From Strigomonas culicis (lineage: Eukaryota; Euglenozoa; Kinetoplastea; Trypanosomatida; Trypanosomatidae): DNA of 45,647 nt. This document shows positions 1 to 8,978 of this stretch, piece by piece. The stretch lies in NCBI GenBank assembly GCA_000482145.1, contig AUXH01000083.1, positions 1 through 45,647 of the forward strand, given 5' to 3'. Under the pieces are notes generated by a model that was not told the origin of the DNA, ran no database searches, and saw nothing but the letters and a program-made list of their open reading frames with translations. The stretch's first letter is position 1. Each line of letters opens with the position of its first letter. The position numbers and the translations under genes were made by a program.

Positions 1-349
1 CGCGCTGCAGGAGCGCGAACAGCTCCGGCGCGGCGCCCTCCCCCGCGAAGGCCACCGCCACGCGCCGCTGCGGCGCCAGCACGTCCGCCAGCGCCGGGAC
101 CTCCGCGGCCGGCCGGCAGAGGTACACCTCGCGCGTGCGCCCGCCGCACTCGACGGCCAGCAGACCGCGCGGCGCCGGCCCGCCGCGGCGCAGCGCCAAG
201 CGCAGCGCCGCCTCCGCCGCGGCCGCGTCGGGCAGCGGCAGGGCCGCGAGGAAGGGCACCGCGTCGGCGGCGTCGTCCCCGGCGTCGCTGGCGGACGGGG
301 AGGGGCTGTCGGAGTCGCTGAAGTAGATGCTGCCCGCGGGACTGCACAT
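1..349 (-). CDS. Hypothetical protein, N-terminal 116 residues only
   Basis: The frame opens at an ATG (complement of 347-349) and runs without a stop off the left edge, so the 3' end is missing. The N-terminus is rich in Ser, Asp and Pro (residues 1-30). It is followed by Ala/Leu-rich helical sequence, then an alternating hydrophobic stretch around residues 63-80 that looks like beta strands. I recognise no family. Codon use is strongly GC3-biased, like all neighbours, which supports real coding. A good trans-splice acceptor lies 37 nt upstream (AG at 387-388). It is the last gene of the visible transcription unit. Confidence 0.7.
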   Translation of the reverse strand, partial: MCSPAGSIYFSDSDSPSPSASDAGDDAADAVPFLAALPLPDAAAAEAALRLALRRGGPAPRGLLAVECGGRTREVYLCRPAAEVPALADVLAPQRRVAVAFAGEGAAPELFALLQR

Positions 350-386
350 GACTGAAAAGGAGGTTCTCTCCCTCGCGTGCGGCACG

Positions 387-404
387 CTAGAAAAATAAAA
401 AAAG
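387..404 (-). promoter_or_regulatory. Candidate spliced-leader acceptor for the gene at 1-349
   Basis: On the minus strand a T-rich tract ends in TTTTTCTAG, with the AG at 388-387. This predicts a 5' UTR of about 37 nt. It is the textbook trypanosomatid arrangement: pyrimidine tract, then the first AG, then a short UTR and ATG. Confidence 0.55.
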
Positions 405-458
405 ATCTATAGGTCGGTTAATACTTTTTTTTTTTTGACTGGTTATGCTTGTGCTGCT

Positions 459-488
459 GTGTGTGTGCGTGTGTGTGTGTGTGTGTGT
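459..488. repeat. (GT)n microsatellite
   Basis: A GT dinucleotide run with one interrupting C at 468, in non-coding DNA. It is probably length-polymorphic. Confidence 0.85.
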
Positions 489-2578
489 AAATGACATCCG
501 ATAACAAGGGCACCGCAATCAGAAGAGCAATTATCTAGTTCGTAGTGCTGTGAGATCGAGAGAGATAAGAAGACAGGAAAGGAGAAAGGAGGAAAATAAG
601 ACTAAAAAAAAGGAAAAGATATTCACAACAACCGCATACTGTTAGACACCAACGAAAGGGGAAAACTAAGGTAACAAAATCGACAGCTGAAAGCCTATTT
701 TTTTTATTATTAGAGGGAGTAAACGAAAAAAAAAAACTAATTTTTGGCTGTTTCAAGAAAAAGGAAAAAAGGAATTTGACGTCTTACTATTTGACTAACC
801 CAACAAAGGAAAAAGAAGCACACGAAAGAGGTAAACAAACAATCAAAGAAAAAAAAGCGTATATTTTCATCGCCGTGAAAAGAAAAAAAAAGAAAAAAAG
901 AAAAAAGAAAAAGAAAGATATTATATTTACTTCGGTAGTAACGAACTGACTACGAAGCAAGTATAATACCATCAACAAAACAAAAAATGATCTGAACAAG
1001 ATATCAAAAAAAAAAGTGTAATACAGTGCTCATACATGTATATGATTAAGAGGGTCCTCCGTGCTAGCAAGTGTGATGCAAAAAGAAAAAAAAATTGAAC
1101 GGAAAAACAAAGAATCTGAAAGAAAGGAAAGAAACAGATGCACGTCTAACTATCGCGATAGAATGTAGCTGTCCTATTCATGTTCTGTATGACTTCCTTT
1201 GCAAGTGCTTTGTATAATTATTTCTGTTTCGCTGGACGAACAGTATTCTTTTATTTTCGAAGTTCATTTATTATGATTAAATGCAGTACGATTGTTTAAG
1301 CTTTGGCATTGGATTGATTTCCTTTATTATAATTACTTATTTTTTTTTTAGATGCGCATTGCTAGCCTTCTCAAAAAATCAAAAAGAGAAAAAATAACGT
1401 TGTAAAACTAGCAAGCAAGAAACAAGTTAAAAAAAAACTAAGGGCCAAAAATGTAAAATATAAAAAGAAACAGCTTATCAAAAATAAGAAACAATTTCTC
1501 ATATACACGGTATTATTATTATGTTACAGAATTAAATAATAAGTAAATTGAAAACAAAAAAGAAGAACAAAAGAAAATAACGAAAGGAGACGTGAGTGAG
1601 CTAATACGTTATACGTTCTTGGGGAGAAAAAGGGAAGCTGTGACTACGAAGTGCGGAGAGGGTTATTCTGTTAGTAGTACTATTATTATTGTTATAGTTC
1701 CGTTTCTTTGCGCGTAGTTTCTCATAGCATCGACGGTTTGCCTTCGGGTGTGGCGTTGTATGCATATACAGATATAGATACAGATAAGTGGATCTATATA
1801 CGCCCACTCGACATGGAAACAGTGTAGACACACACGACAACAACAATACAGAAGAAGAAGAAAGGAAAAACGACGTGGGCGTAAAAAAAAACTAAAAAAC
1901 GGACGTTCCTTCCCTTATTGTTGTTGTCGCTAGAAACGTATGTATACATAAATATATGTTTAGGCCGCTCTTAAGGAGACTAAACGATAGCTTGCGCACC
2001 TGTCCTTTCTTTTTCTCTTCTGATTATGTTTCCCTGTTCACTTGTTTCTTTTTGGTAACGGTATGTACGTGGCAACGATACACACTTACACGGTCATGAA
2101 CATCTGTTATTTTTTCAATATTTTATCACTATATCTTCTTATCATGTTTCATTCAAAGATGCTTCTTCATTGGAGAATATATTTCTTAGTTCCTGTGATT
2201 CTGCCTTTTTTCCTTTTTTTTCTTTTCGTGCATTCTTTTTTTTTTTTTGGTTGGTGTGTTTACATAACATGTGCTTCGTTTTTTTCGTGGTTTTTGGTTT
2301 TGCATTTTTTCTTTTCCTTTTACGTTATTAATATATAAAATAAATGAGTGCATATGCTATATGAAGCCCTTTTTTTTTTCTTTTTTTTTCTACGTATTAT
2401 TCTTGTTTTTTTTTTTCACTTTTATCTTATTTTTTTTTTTAGTGTATATAAAGATATATATATATTTATCATATATATGCATGGTGCACTCATTTATGAT
2501 ACATAAAAATAAGTGTTTGTATATTTCTTTATCTTGCTAAAATACTCTCCTTGTGACCTATCGCTGCCGGTGCGGCCC

Positions 2579-3046
2579 TTACCGGGGAGGCTGCTGCTGG
2601 GCGGCCTGCTGCATCATGTACTGCTGCTGCATGGCCATCATCTGCTGCTGCTGCGCGTAGGGGTTCGCCTGAGCGTAGGGGGCAGCGAAGTTGCCGCCGT
2701 TGTAGTACATGGGGTTCTGGCCCTGCTGGAAGTTGCCGCGCTGGCGCTGGTTGCCGGGAGCCGCGAGGGCGACCTTCAGGCGCTTGTTCAGGATGTTGTA
2801 GCCGTTCATCTCGTTGATGGCCTGCTGCGCGCTGGCGGCGGACTGGAACATGACAAAGCCGTAGCCGCGGCTCTGGCGCGTCTCGCGGTCGCAGACGATC
2901 TTCACCTTATCGATGGGGCCGAAGCGCTCGAAGAGGTTGCGAAGCTGCACGTCATCGACGTTCGTGGGGATGTAGTTTACCATGAGGTTGCGCATGTACT
3001 CCGGCTCGGCGTTGTACGCCGCCTGCTGGGGAACCATCTGAGCCAT
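2579..3046 (-). CDS. UBP2: UBP2-like single-RRM RNA-binding protein
   Basis: 155-residue protein with one RNA recognition motif at about residues 18-95. RNP2 is LMVNYI (21-26) and RNP1 is RGYGFVMF (60-67). The C-terminal tail is rich in Gln, Met, Tyr and Asn. This is the kinetoplastid UBP1/UBP2 family, small proteins that bind U-rich elements in 3' UTRs and tune mRNA stability. The start is ATG at 3046; an acceptor AG lies at 3094-3093. The next gene upstream (5250-5855) is a paralogue whose last 35 or so shared residues are identical, even at the DNA level. I assign UBP2 rather than UBP1 only because this copy is shorter and lacks the polyglutamine linker, so the two names could be swapped. 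Confidence 0.9.
   Translation of the reverse strand: MAQMVPQQAAYNAEPEYMRNLMVNYIPTNVDDVQLRNLFERFGPIDKVKIVCDRETRQSRGYGFVMFQSAASAQQAINEMNGYNILNKRLKVALAAPGNQRQRGNFQQGQNPMYYNGGNFAAPYAQANPYAQQQQMMAMQQQYMMQQAAQQQPPR
2590..2696 (-). repeat. 107-bp block identical to 5300-5406 (UBP C-terminal repeat)
   Basis: Base-by-base comparison shows no difference from 5300-5406, including synonymous positions. It encodes the Q/M/Y-rich tail beginning near GNFAAPYAQ and ending in the AAQQQ region. Outside the block the two genes diverge at once on both sides. Confidence 0.95.
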
Positions 3047-3092
3047 TAGCGAGGTGGAAGGAGGGGGGTAGTAAATAGAAGAGACGATGAAA

Positions 3093-3134
3093 CTATAGAA
3101 GGCAGAGATGAGGAGAACGAAAAAAAGGGGGGGG
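3093..3134 (-). promoter_or_regulatory. Candidate spliced-leader acceptor for the UBP2-like gene
   Basis: On the minus strand, C and T tracts (complement of 3134-3099) lead to CTATAG, with the AG at 3094-3093. The predicted 5' UTR is about 46 nt. Confidence 0.5.
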
Positions 3135-3551
3135 TGCAGTGCATACAGTAGACATCAAAGGGAAACGTATAAAACGAAGAAAAGATAATAAAAAAAGACA
3201 AAAAGGGAAAATGATGCATGCCGAATGGCATATTAAACTATTCTTGGAGGAATGGATAATCATCGAACACTAAATCATTTTAAATATTTAAGGGTAGACG
3301 AAAAATGATGAAAAAAAAAGAAACCTTTTTGGCTCGCATTTTTCTTTTCTTTATTCTTTGTTGCTATAGCTCTTTTTCACCAATAAAAAACTGTTTGGAC
3401 TTTCTTTTTTTTTCATTTCTTCTATCTATTTCTTTTTTGTTTTTTGTATTTAAGAATCACTTCTGTACTTATCAAGAACTATTCACATGCAAGGTCATTC
3501 ATTTATTCTCTTGTTTTTTTTTTTTGCTTGCGGTTGGATTGTATCTCCTCG

Positions 3552-3576
3552 GTTGTTGTTGTTGTTGTTGTTGTTT
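3552..3576. repeat. (GTT)n microsatellite
   Basis: Eight consecutive GTT units inside the UBP1-like 3' flank. Confidence 0.85.
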
Positions 3577-5112
3577 TGTGTATGTACACCTCTTCATTAT
3601 CCATTTCTTGTATGTATATGCGTAGGTTTAGAGTGCGAAAAACAAAAAGAGAGAGAGAATAACAACACACACACAACAAAAAAAAAAAAACAGAGAAAAA
3701 AAAGTGTCACTGATATGCCCACCTTGCAGAAGGCCTAAAGAAGACATAGCAAGTACCATGTCCACTCAATATTGCCTATGAGAAATTGCGAACCGCCGTA
3801 ACCAACACAGAGAGTCCTTTTCTTCACTTATCTTTTTTCTTCTTAATTATTCACACGCTCTTATTTTCTCTTTTTTTCGTTTTCAAATTCTTGTTACCAG
3901 TCCTTATTCTCCTTAAGGAGGACCAAAGGAGGAAAAGGGGGGAAAGTAAGAAGGAACGAAAAGGAAAAAAAAGTATAACTAAAAATTAAAAGGAAAAGAA
4001 AAAGAAATAGAAAAGAAAAAAAGGCGACAAAAACAATGAAATTAATTAAAAGAAGCATGAAGTAAATACATCAAAAAAAAAAGAAAAAGAAAGCAAAAAC
4101 AGAGATATCAAAAAAGAAAAAGAAAAAGGAAAGCAAACAACAAATACAGTAACCTTTGGCGTGTGAAAGAGTTCGTGCAGTGCAAAACAAGGGTAACAAA
4201 CTCAAAAAGAAGATGAAAAAAAAAAGGCAATACCAAGTGTGGGAGAAGGACAGATAAAGCCTATCTATAAACAAGTAAGGCATATACGTCTTAAAGCAGA
4301 AAGAACAAAACAAAAAGAATTGAGAAGGCGATAAAAACAAAGAAGGAAAAGAACACAAACATCCCCGGTATCACGCATTACCTGTTTGTCAGTTATCTTC
4401 AAACCAAAATCATATTGCCTACGTCAATCATTATAATCATGTTTATATCTCTCCCTCTCCCTCTCTCACTCGACTTTTTTTTTTCCTGTCCTCTGTATGA
4501 GCATCTCAACCACGGTAAAAGAAACGAAAAAACACCTCATGTGTGTCTTGTCGTCGTAGCTGTTGTTGTCTTCTTTTTCTTCAGTCCACGGCTCTCTTTC
4601 TTTCTCTTTCTCTCTTTTTATCGATGTTACTATTGCTTTTCTTTCCTTTTATTGATCTTATTCTTCTTATTCGAAAGTTTCTTTAATGTGAAACAAAAAA
4701 AAAAGGAAATCAAAAGAAGGGGGAAGCGCTTACAGAAAAAAAAAACACTTGATATTAATTATGTGAGTCTTCCGTGAACTTTTTTTTATTTTTGCTGATG
4801 TTGTTTGTGTGTAGATCTTCTTCGATGCATCTTACCGATATGGAGCACTACACTTAAATCTTTATAATTATTATGATTATTTTTTCACTACTGAAACACT
4901 TCCTTTTATTATTCTTACTAGCGTTGGTATTGGCACTTGTGTTGATATCACCATTGTGTTGCTGAAGCGCTTTGCCTTCTTGTACCTTTTCTTTAAGGTT
5001 TCCATCTGTTCTTCGCTCCTAAAATATTTAAAAAAAATATTAGTTTTTGTTTGTTTATTTGTTTGTTTTGTTTTTTTTTTACTTTTTTTTTTGTTTGTTC
5101 AACTACTCTACG

Positions 5113-5132
5113 TATATATATATATATATATG
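5113..5132. repeat. (TA)n microsatellite
   Basis: About ten TA units roughly 120 bases past the UBP1-like stop codon. Confidence 0.85.
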
Positions 5133-5249
5133 TATGTATACTGACTTTATACTTTTTTAAAATCCTATTTTTTTTTTGTCGATTGGTGATGGAAAGCAAG
5201 ACGCAACACAAGCACATGCGTCCTCCTCCTCAGCGCCGGGCCTCGCCGC

Positions 5250-5855
5250 TCACTGCTGCTGCTGCGGCGACTGCGGCGGGCGCTGCTGCTGCTGCTGCTG
5301 CTGCTGCTGGGCGGCCTGCTGCATCATGTACTGCTGCTGCATGGCCATCATCTGCTGCTGCTGCGCGTAGGGGTTCGCCTGAGCGTAGGGGGCAGCGAAG
5401 TTGCCGGCGGGGCTCATGGCGGCGTTGCCCGCGTAGTAGTTCTGGGCCTGCTGCTGCGGCTGCTGCTGCGGCGGCAGCTGCTGCTGCTGCTGCTGCTGCT
5501 GCGGCAGAGCATTGCCGTTGAAGTTGCGGCGCTGGCGCTGGTTGCCAGAGGCGGCCAGCGCGACCTTCAGGCGCTTGTTGAGCAGCGTGGAGCCGTTGAG
5601 CTCAGCGATGGCCTGCTGCGCGCTGGCGGCGGACTGGAACTTCACGAAGCCGTAGCCGCGGCTCTGGCGGTTCTCGCGGTCGCAGACGATCTTGACGCTG
5701 TCGATGGGGCCGAAGCGCTCAAACAGCTGGAGCAGCTGCATCTCGTCCATCGTCGTCGGGATGTAGTTCACCATGAGGTTGCGGTACTCCTCCGGCTCAG
5801 GGTTGAAGGCGGCCTGCTGAGGGATCTGCTGCGGCTTCACGGGTGCTTGGGCCAT
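5250..5855 (-). CDS. UBP1: UBP1-like single-RRM RNA-binding protein
   Basis: 201-residue protein with one RRM at about residues 24-101. RNP2 is LMVNYI (27-32) and RNP1 is RGYGFVKF (66-73). After the RRM come a basic NQRQRR patch, a polyglutamine linker (about 118-137) and a Q/M/Y-rich tail that ends in further Gln runs. It belongs to the trypanosomatid UBP family of U-rich-element-binding regulators of mRNA stability. The tail is DNA-identical to that of the 2579-3046 paralogue over 107 bp. The start is ATG at 5855. There is no minus-strand AG in the 100 or so nt before it, so the acceptor is probably the CATAG at 5965-5964, giving a 5' UTR of about 108 nt. Stop codon is TGA, followed by about 40 nt of unusually GC-rich UTR. 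Confidence 0.9.
   Translation of the reverse strand: MAQAPVKPQQIPQQAAFNPEPEEYRNLMVNYIPTTMDEMQLLQLFERFGPIDSVKIVCDRENRQSRGYGFVKFQSAASAQQAIAELNGSTLLNKRLKVALAASGNQRQRRNFNGNALPQQQQQQQQLPPQQQPQQQAQNYYAGNAAMSPAGNFAAPYAQANPYAQQQQMMAMQQQYMMQQAAQQQQQQQQQRPPQSPQQQQ
5300..5406 (-). repeat. 107-bp block identical to 2590-2696
   Basis: Second copy of the perfectly conserved C-terminal coding block shared by the two UBP paralogues. Codon choice for Gln, Met, Ala and Pro is identical throughout. Confidence 0.95.
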
Positions 5856-7362
5856 GGTAGTCAGAGATTATATTATAAATATATATGTAATAATATATAC
5901 GTAGAAAATATAAAGAGAGAAGAGCGAGAAAAGAAATCGAAAACCAAAAGAAAGAAAAAAAAACTATGACACGAGGGATGGGGATTGGCAGAGCAAAGGG
6001 GAAGAGGAACAAGAGAATGAGCAGATACGAAACAAGAAAAAACGATAGAGCAATGAAAGAACAGATAGTGCATTGAAGCGAGAAGGTCGAGTAGCACACC
6101 AAAACAAAACACAACAAAGGATTCGAGCACAACAAATAGAAATCCAACCAATACACGTAAATCTGTGTACTTTGTGACTATTACTCCTACTACTGCGACA
6201 CCGTAAACACACTAGTGCTGCTACAGGAGAACGGGAAAGGAAAAGAGGAAGAGCAATAAGAAAAGAAAAGAGTGAACAAGAAAAAAAAAGAGAGAGAGGG
6301 AGACAACACATCTGTGGTTTTCTTTTATCGTCCTTTCTTTTTTTTTTAATTAATGATGTTCGTTTATAATTGTATCAATGAGTGGTGCAGTGCAACGATG
6401 GCATTCGATTAATGTGTTCTGATTGAATTCTTCGGTAGTCCAGTATGCCTATTGTTGAGTTCGGAAGCTTTGCTTTATATAATTCCTAATAAAGTAAGAT
6501 GAAAACTGTAAAGAATGCCCACATGCTACTCACTGCATTACATCCAAACTCACATATCGTTCCATCCATTTTTTTTTGTTAGTGTGTGTGTGTGTGTGTG
6601 TATCCATTATTCTTTTCTTTTGACATGGTAGTTACTTTTCTTTCCTTTTTTAAAGAATGTAATTGATTCGTTGTTTCCCCACCAACAATGACGTTTTTGT
6701 TGTTGTTTTCGTTTTTTTTTCCTTTGATTTTTCCATAAGTCATCGTTGTTGCTGTTTTTGTTTTGTTTTTGTTTTTGTTTTTTGTTTGTTTGTTTTGCTT
6801 GCGCGTTTGTGCGTGTGGATTGGTGTTTAGCGACCCGCGGTGACTATTATGTTGCCGCAGAGCTTATATTATAGATACTAATAATAATAACAGTCCTGTA
6901 ATAGGAAAAGAAAAAAAAACTATGCATGTTGTTCATGTCAATCTACATTAACGAGGAGAGAAAAAGAAAAACGATCATGATACAGGATACCAAGAGTAAC
7001 GAACGAAAAAAAAAAAACGAACGAAAAGTAAAATGATCGAAAGGGGAACAAAAAAAAAACTCAAATTCGAGGGAAACCAGAAGCATTGAAATTAGCACGT
7101 GTATCAGAAGCATGGAGGTGGTGTTCTTGTTCCGTGGTGACTGATAGCTCAATTCTGTTTTTATTTCCTCTGTTCTATATACAGCTACACTGTTCTTTTT
7201 TTGCCGCCGTCGCATTTCCTGTACGTTCCTATCGCGCGTATAATAATAGACAAGCCTTTGTTATATACATACAGCTCTTACTGTGGGACGAGAAGTGAAC
7301 AACAACACACACTAAAAGAAAAAAAAAATGAGCTGTGAAACCTAAAGCGCAAGATTAATCCT
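5856..7362. other. Non-coding interval: 3' UTR of the RBP3-like gene and 5' flank of the UBP1-like gene
   Basis: 1.5 kb of AT-rich DNA. The UBP1-proximal part (about 5880-6310) is A/G-rich on plus, so a pyrimidine-rich pre-mRNA suited to trans-splicing. About 6320-6830 is T-rich with G/T runs, including (GT)n near 6583-6601. No gene or RNA gene seen. Confidence 0.6.
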
Positions 7363-7920
7363 TTAGTAGGTGCTGTGGGTATTACTCTGGTAGCTACCCG
7401 CCCTGCCCCCTTCGTGCTGCTGCTGCTCCTGCATCATGACCTGATTATAGTACATGGACTCTAACGTCGACTGCTGCTGTGCGCTGAAGGCAGCTGCCGA
7501 GAGCTTCAGCATGTCGTAGGCCTCGCGCGCCGCCTCCGCGTTCGCGTAGGCAATCTTCAGCTTCTTGCCGGCGATGTTAAAGCGGTTAAGGCACGAGATG
7601 GCGTACGTCGCGGAGAAGAAGAACTGGAACTTCACGAAGCCGTAGCCGCGGCTCTCCCCCGTCTCCTTGTCGTAGATGATCTTCACGCTCTCAATGGGCC
7701 CGAACTGCCCGAAGAGCTGCAGCAGCTGCGTCTCGTCCATGTGCGGCGGGAGGTAGTTCACAATGAGGTTCCGCAGCGCATCCGGATCGTCGGCATAGCC
7801 GCCGGCCGGCTTCCCCAACGGTGCCTCCGGCTGCGGCGGCGGTTGCGGCGCCTCCTCCGGAGCAAAGCCAACAGGCCGCAGTGGCGGCGTCGCTGTCGCG
7901 GCCTCGGAGATGGTTGACAT
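7363..7920 (-). CDS. RBP3: RBP3-like single-RRM RNA-binding protein
   Basis: 185-residue protein. A Pro/Ala-rich N-terminus (1-45) precedes one RRM at about residues 49-128, with RNP2 LIVNYL (52-57) and RNP1 RGYGFVKF (91-98). The C-terminal tail (140-185) is Gln/Ser/Tyr-rich and unrelated to the UBP tails. The RRM is clearly paralogous to the two UBPs (shared GPIxSVKI and SRGYGF signatures). It probably binds 3' UTR elements and regulates groups of mRNAs. Name chosen from family resemblance and from the recalled order UBP-UBP-RBP3-ABC transporter-SCD6 in T. brucei. Start is ATG at 7920; a strong acceptor lies at 7973-7972. Confidence 0.85.
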   Translation of the reverse strand: MSTISEAATATPPLRPVGFAPEEAPQPPPQPEAPLGKPAGGYADDPDALRNLIVNYLPPHMDETQLLQLFGQFGPIESVKIIYDKETGESRGYGFVKFQFFFSATYAISCLNRFNIAGKKLKIAYANAEAAREAYDMLKLSAAAFSAQQQSTLESMYYNQVMMQEQQQHEGGRAGSYQSNTHSTY

Positions 7921-8978
7921 GGCGCGTGGCGCGGCCGCTAAGAAGAACTAGGTCAGACACGAGTATACGTGCTATGAAGGAGAGAAAGACAACGACACGT
8001 ATGGTTGTTGTGCTTTTCTTTTTTCCTTCTTCGTCTTCTCTTTCTTTCTTCTCAATGCGGTGCCCTCAACAACCACAAGATGTGTTTATATAATCAACAC
8101 AGAAAACGGAAAAATGATAGAAAAGGTTGTTCTTTTGTTTCCTTCGGTGTTGTCTGTGAATACGAAAAAGAAAGAGGAAAGAAAACAAATGCCCTAAGAA
8201 GAAAAAAAAATGATATAAAAAAAAAGTGTACCTACTCTCTTTTTGTATTGTTGTGACAACGATTTCTCTGGATGAAAACTATTGTATATCTTGATATTGT
8301 TCTTCTTGTTTTGGTTCGTATGGTGGCTCGTTCTAGTACTTTTTTGGTTTTTACTGTTTTGTTTTTTGGTGATCTTTTTACTAAGCGAAAAAGAAAGAAG
8401 TAATCAGAAAAAAGGGTGAAGCAAAACCGACGCGGACGTTTTTTTACTGAGTAACAAAGTCAGCGGTGCCTACTCAATAAATAATGACAACGGTAAAAGA
8501 AAGAAACAAAAATGAGTATTCTCTTTTTTGTTGTTGTTTGGGATTTGTAGTGTTTTTTTTTTTTGAATTGAAATGCCTAATGTGTTTGCTTCGTCAGTGT
8601 TGTTATTTTATGATGCGAAAGAAAAAGAAAATGCAGAGGCAGTGAAAGAAAAGATGTATGGAAAGTCAAAGCGCAACGAAAACATAAGAGTGACAGCACA
8701 CCCAGACAGTGAGTTTACACTGCTTCATATGTCATTTTTCTTTGTATTTTCTTTACTTATTAATGAAGTGAACAGTGTTTCTTCAACGATAAGGAAGGCA
8801 CTCAACAACGCCCCCCGGCAGCACTACCGGAGGTGTGACTGGGTCCTTTTTCTTTTCCTACACAGCCCTCACCTAGCCTGCATCCCTTCACTCCTTTACA
8901 AGAGAAGAAACGGGTCACGGTGCACTCGGTCGCTCCCTTCTACTCCTTTTCTAACGGCTCTTGATCATGTGAAAATGT
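7921..8978. other. Non-coding interval: 3' UTR of the ABC transporter and 5' flank of RBP3
   Basis: About 1.06 kb. Mixed AT-rich sequence with A-rich (8100-8230) and T-rich (8280-8370) blocks. A more GC-balanced stretch at about 8780-8960 lies next to the transporter stop. A plus-strand open frame at 8573-9178 half overlaps the transporter and looks like a shadow. No gene called. Confidence 0.55.
7972..7990 (-). promoter_or_regulatory. Candidate spliced-leader acceptor for the RBP3-like gene
   Basis: Minus strand reads GTCTTTCTCTCCTTCATAG with the AG at 7973-7972. The predicted 5' UTR is about 51 nt; further AGs closer to the ATG are possible minor sites. Confidence 0.6.

Larger units (their letters stand above)
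350..2578. other. Long non-coding interval: 3' UTR of the UBP2-like gene and 5' flank of the first gene
   Basis: About 2.2 kb of AT-rich DNA without a credible gene. The part next to the UBP2-like stop (about 2040-2560) is T-rich on the plus strand, so A-rich in the transcript. From about 540 to 1900 it is A-rich, so U-rich in the transcript. A (GT)n run lies at 459-488. Open frames here are low-complexity Phe/Lys strings and are not believable genes. Much of it is probably the 3' UTR of the UBP2-like mRNA. Confidence 0.6.
3047..5249. other. Long non-coding interval: 3' UTR of the UBP1-like gene and 5' flank of the UBP2-like gene
   Basis: 2.2 kb without a credible gene. Strand composition switches several times. 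It is T-rich on plus at about 3300-3600 and 4430-5170, and A-rich at about 3900-4390 and 3060-3240. It contains a (GTT)n run (3552-3576) and a (TA)n run (5113-5132). The A-rich block at 3060-3240 serves the UBP2-like splice acceptor. The one at 3900-4390 has no gene to serve (see findings). Confidence 0.6.

Noticed and set aside
4415..4777. Low-complexity open frames in intergenic DNA (for example 2042-2338, 3305-3625, 4415-4777, 12426-12743, 43373-43648)
   Set aside because: All are Phe/Leu/Lys or Ser strings produced by T- or A-rich tracts. They have AT-rich codon use unlike any real gene here and no consistent splice signals.
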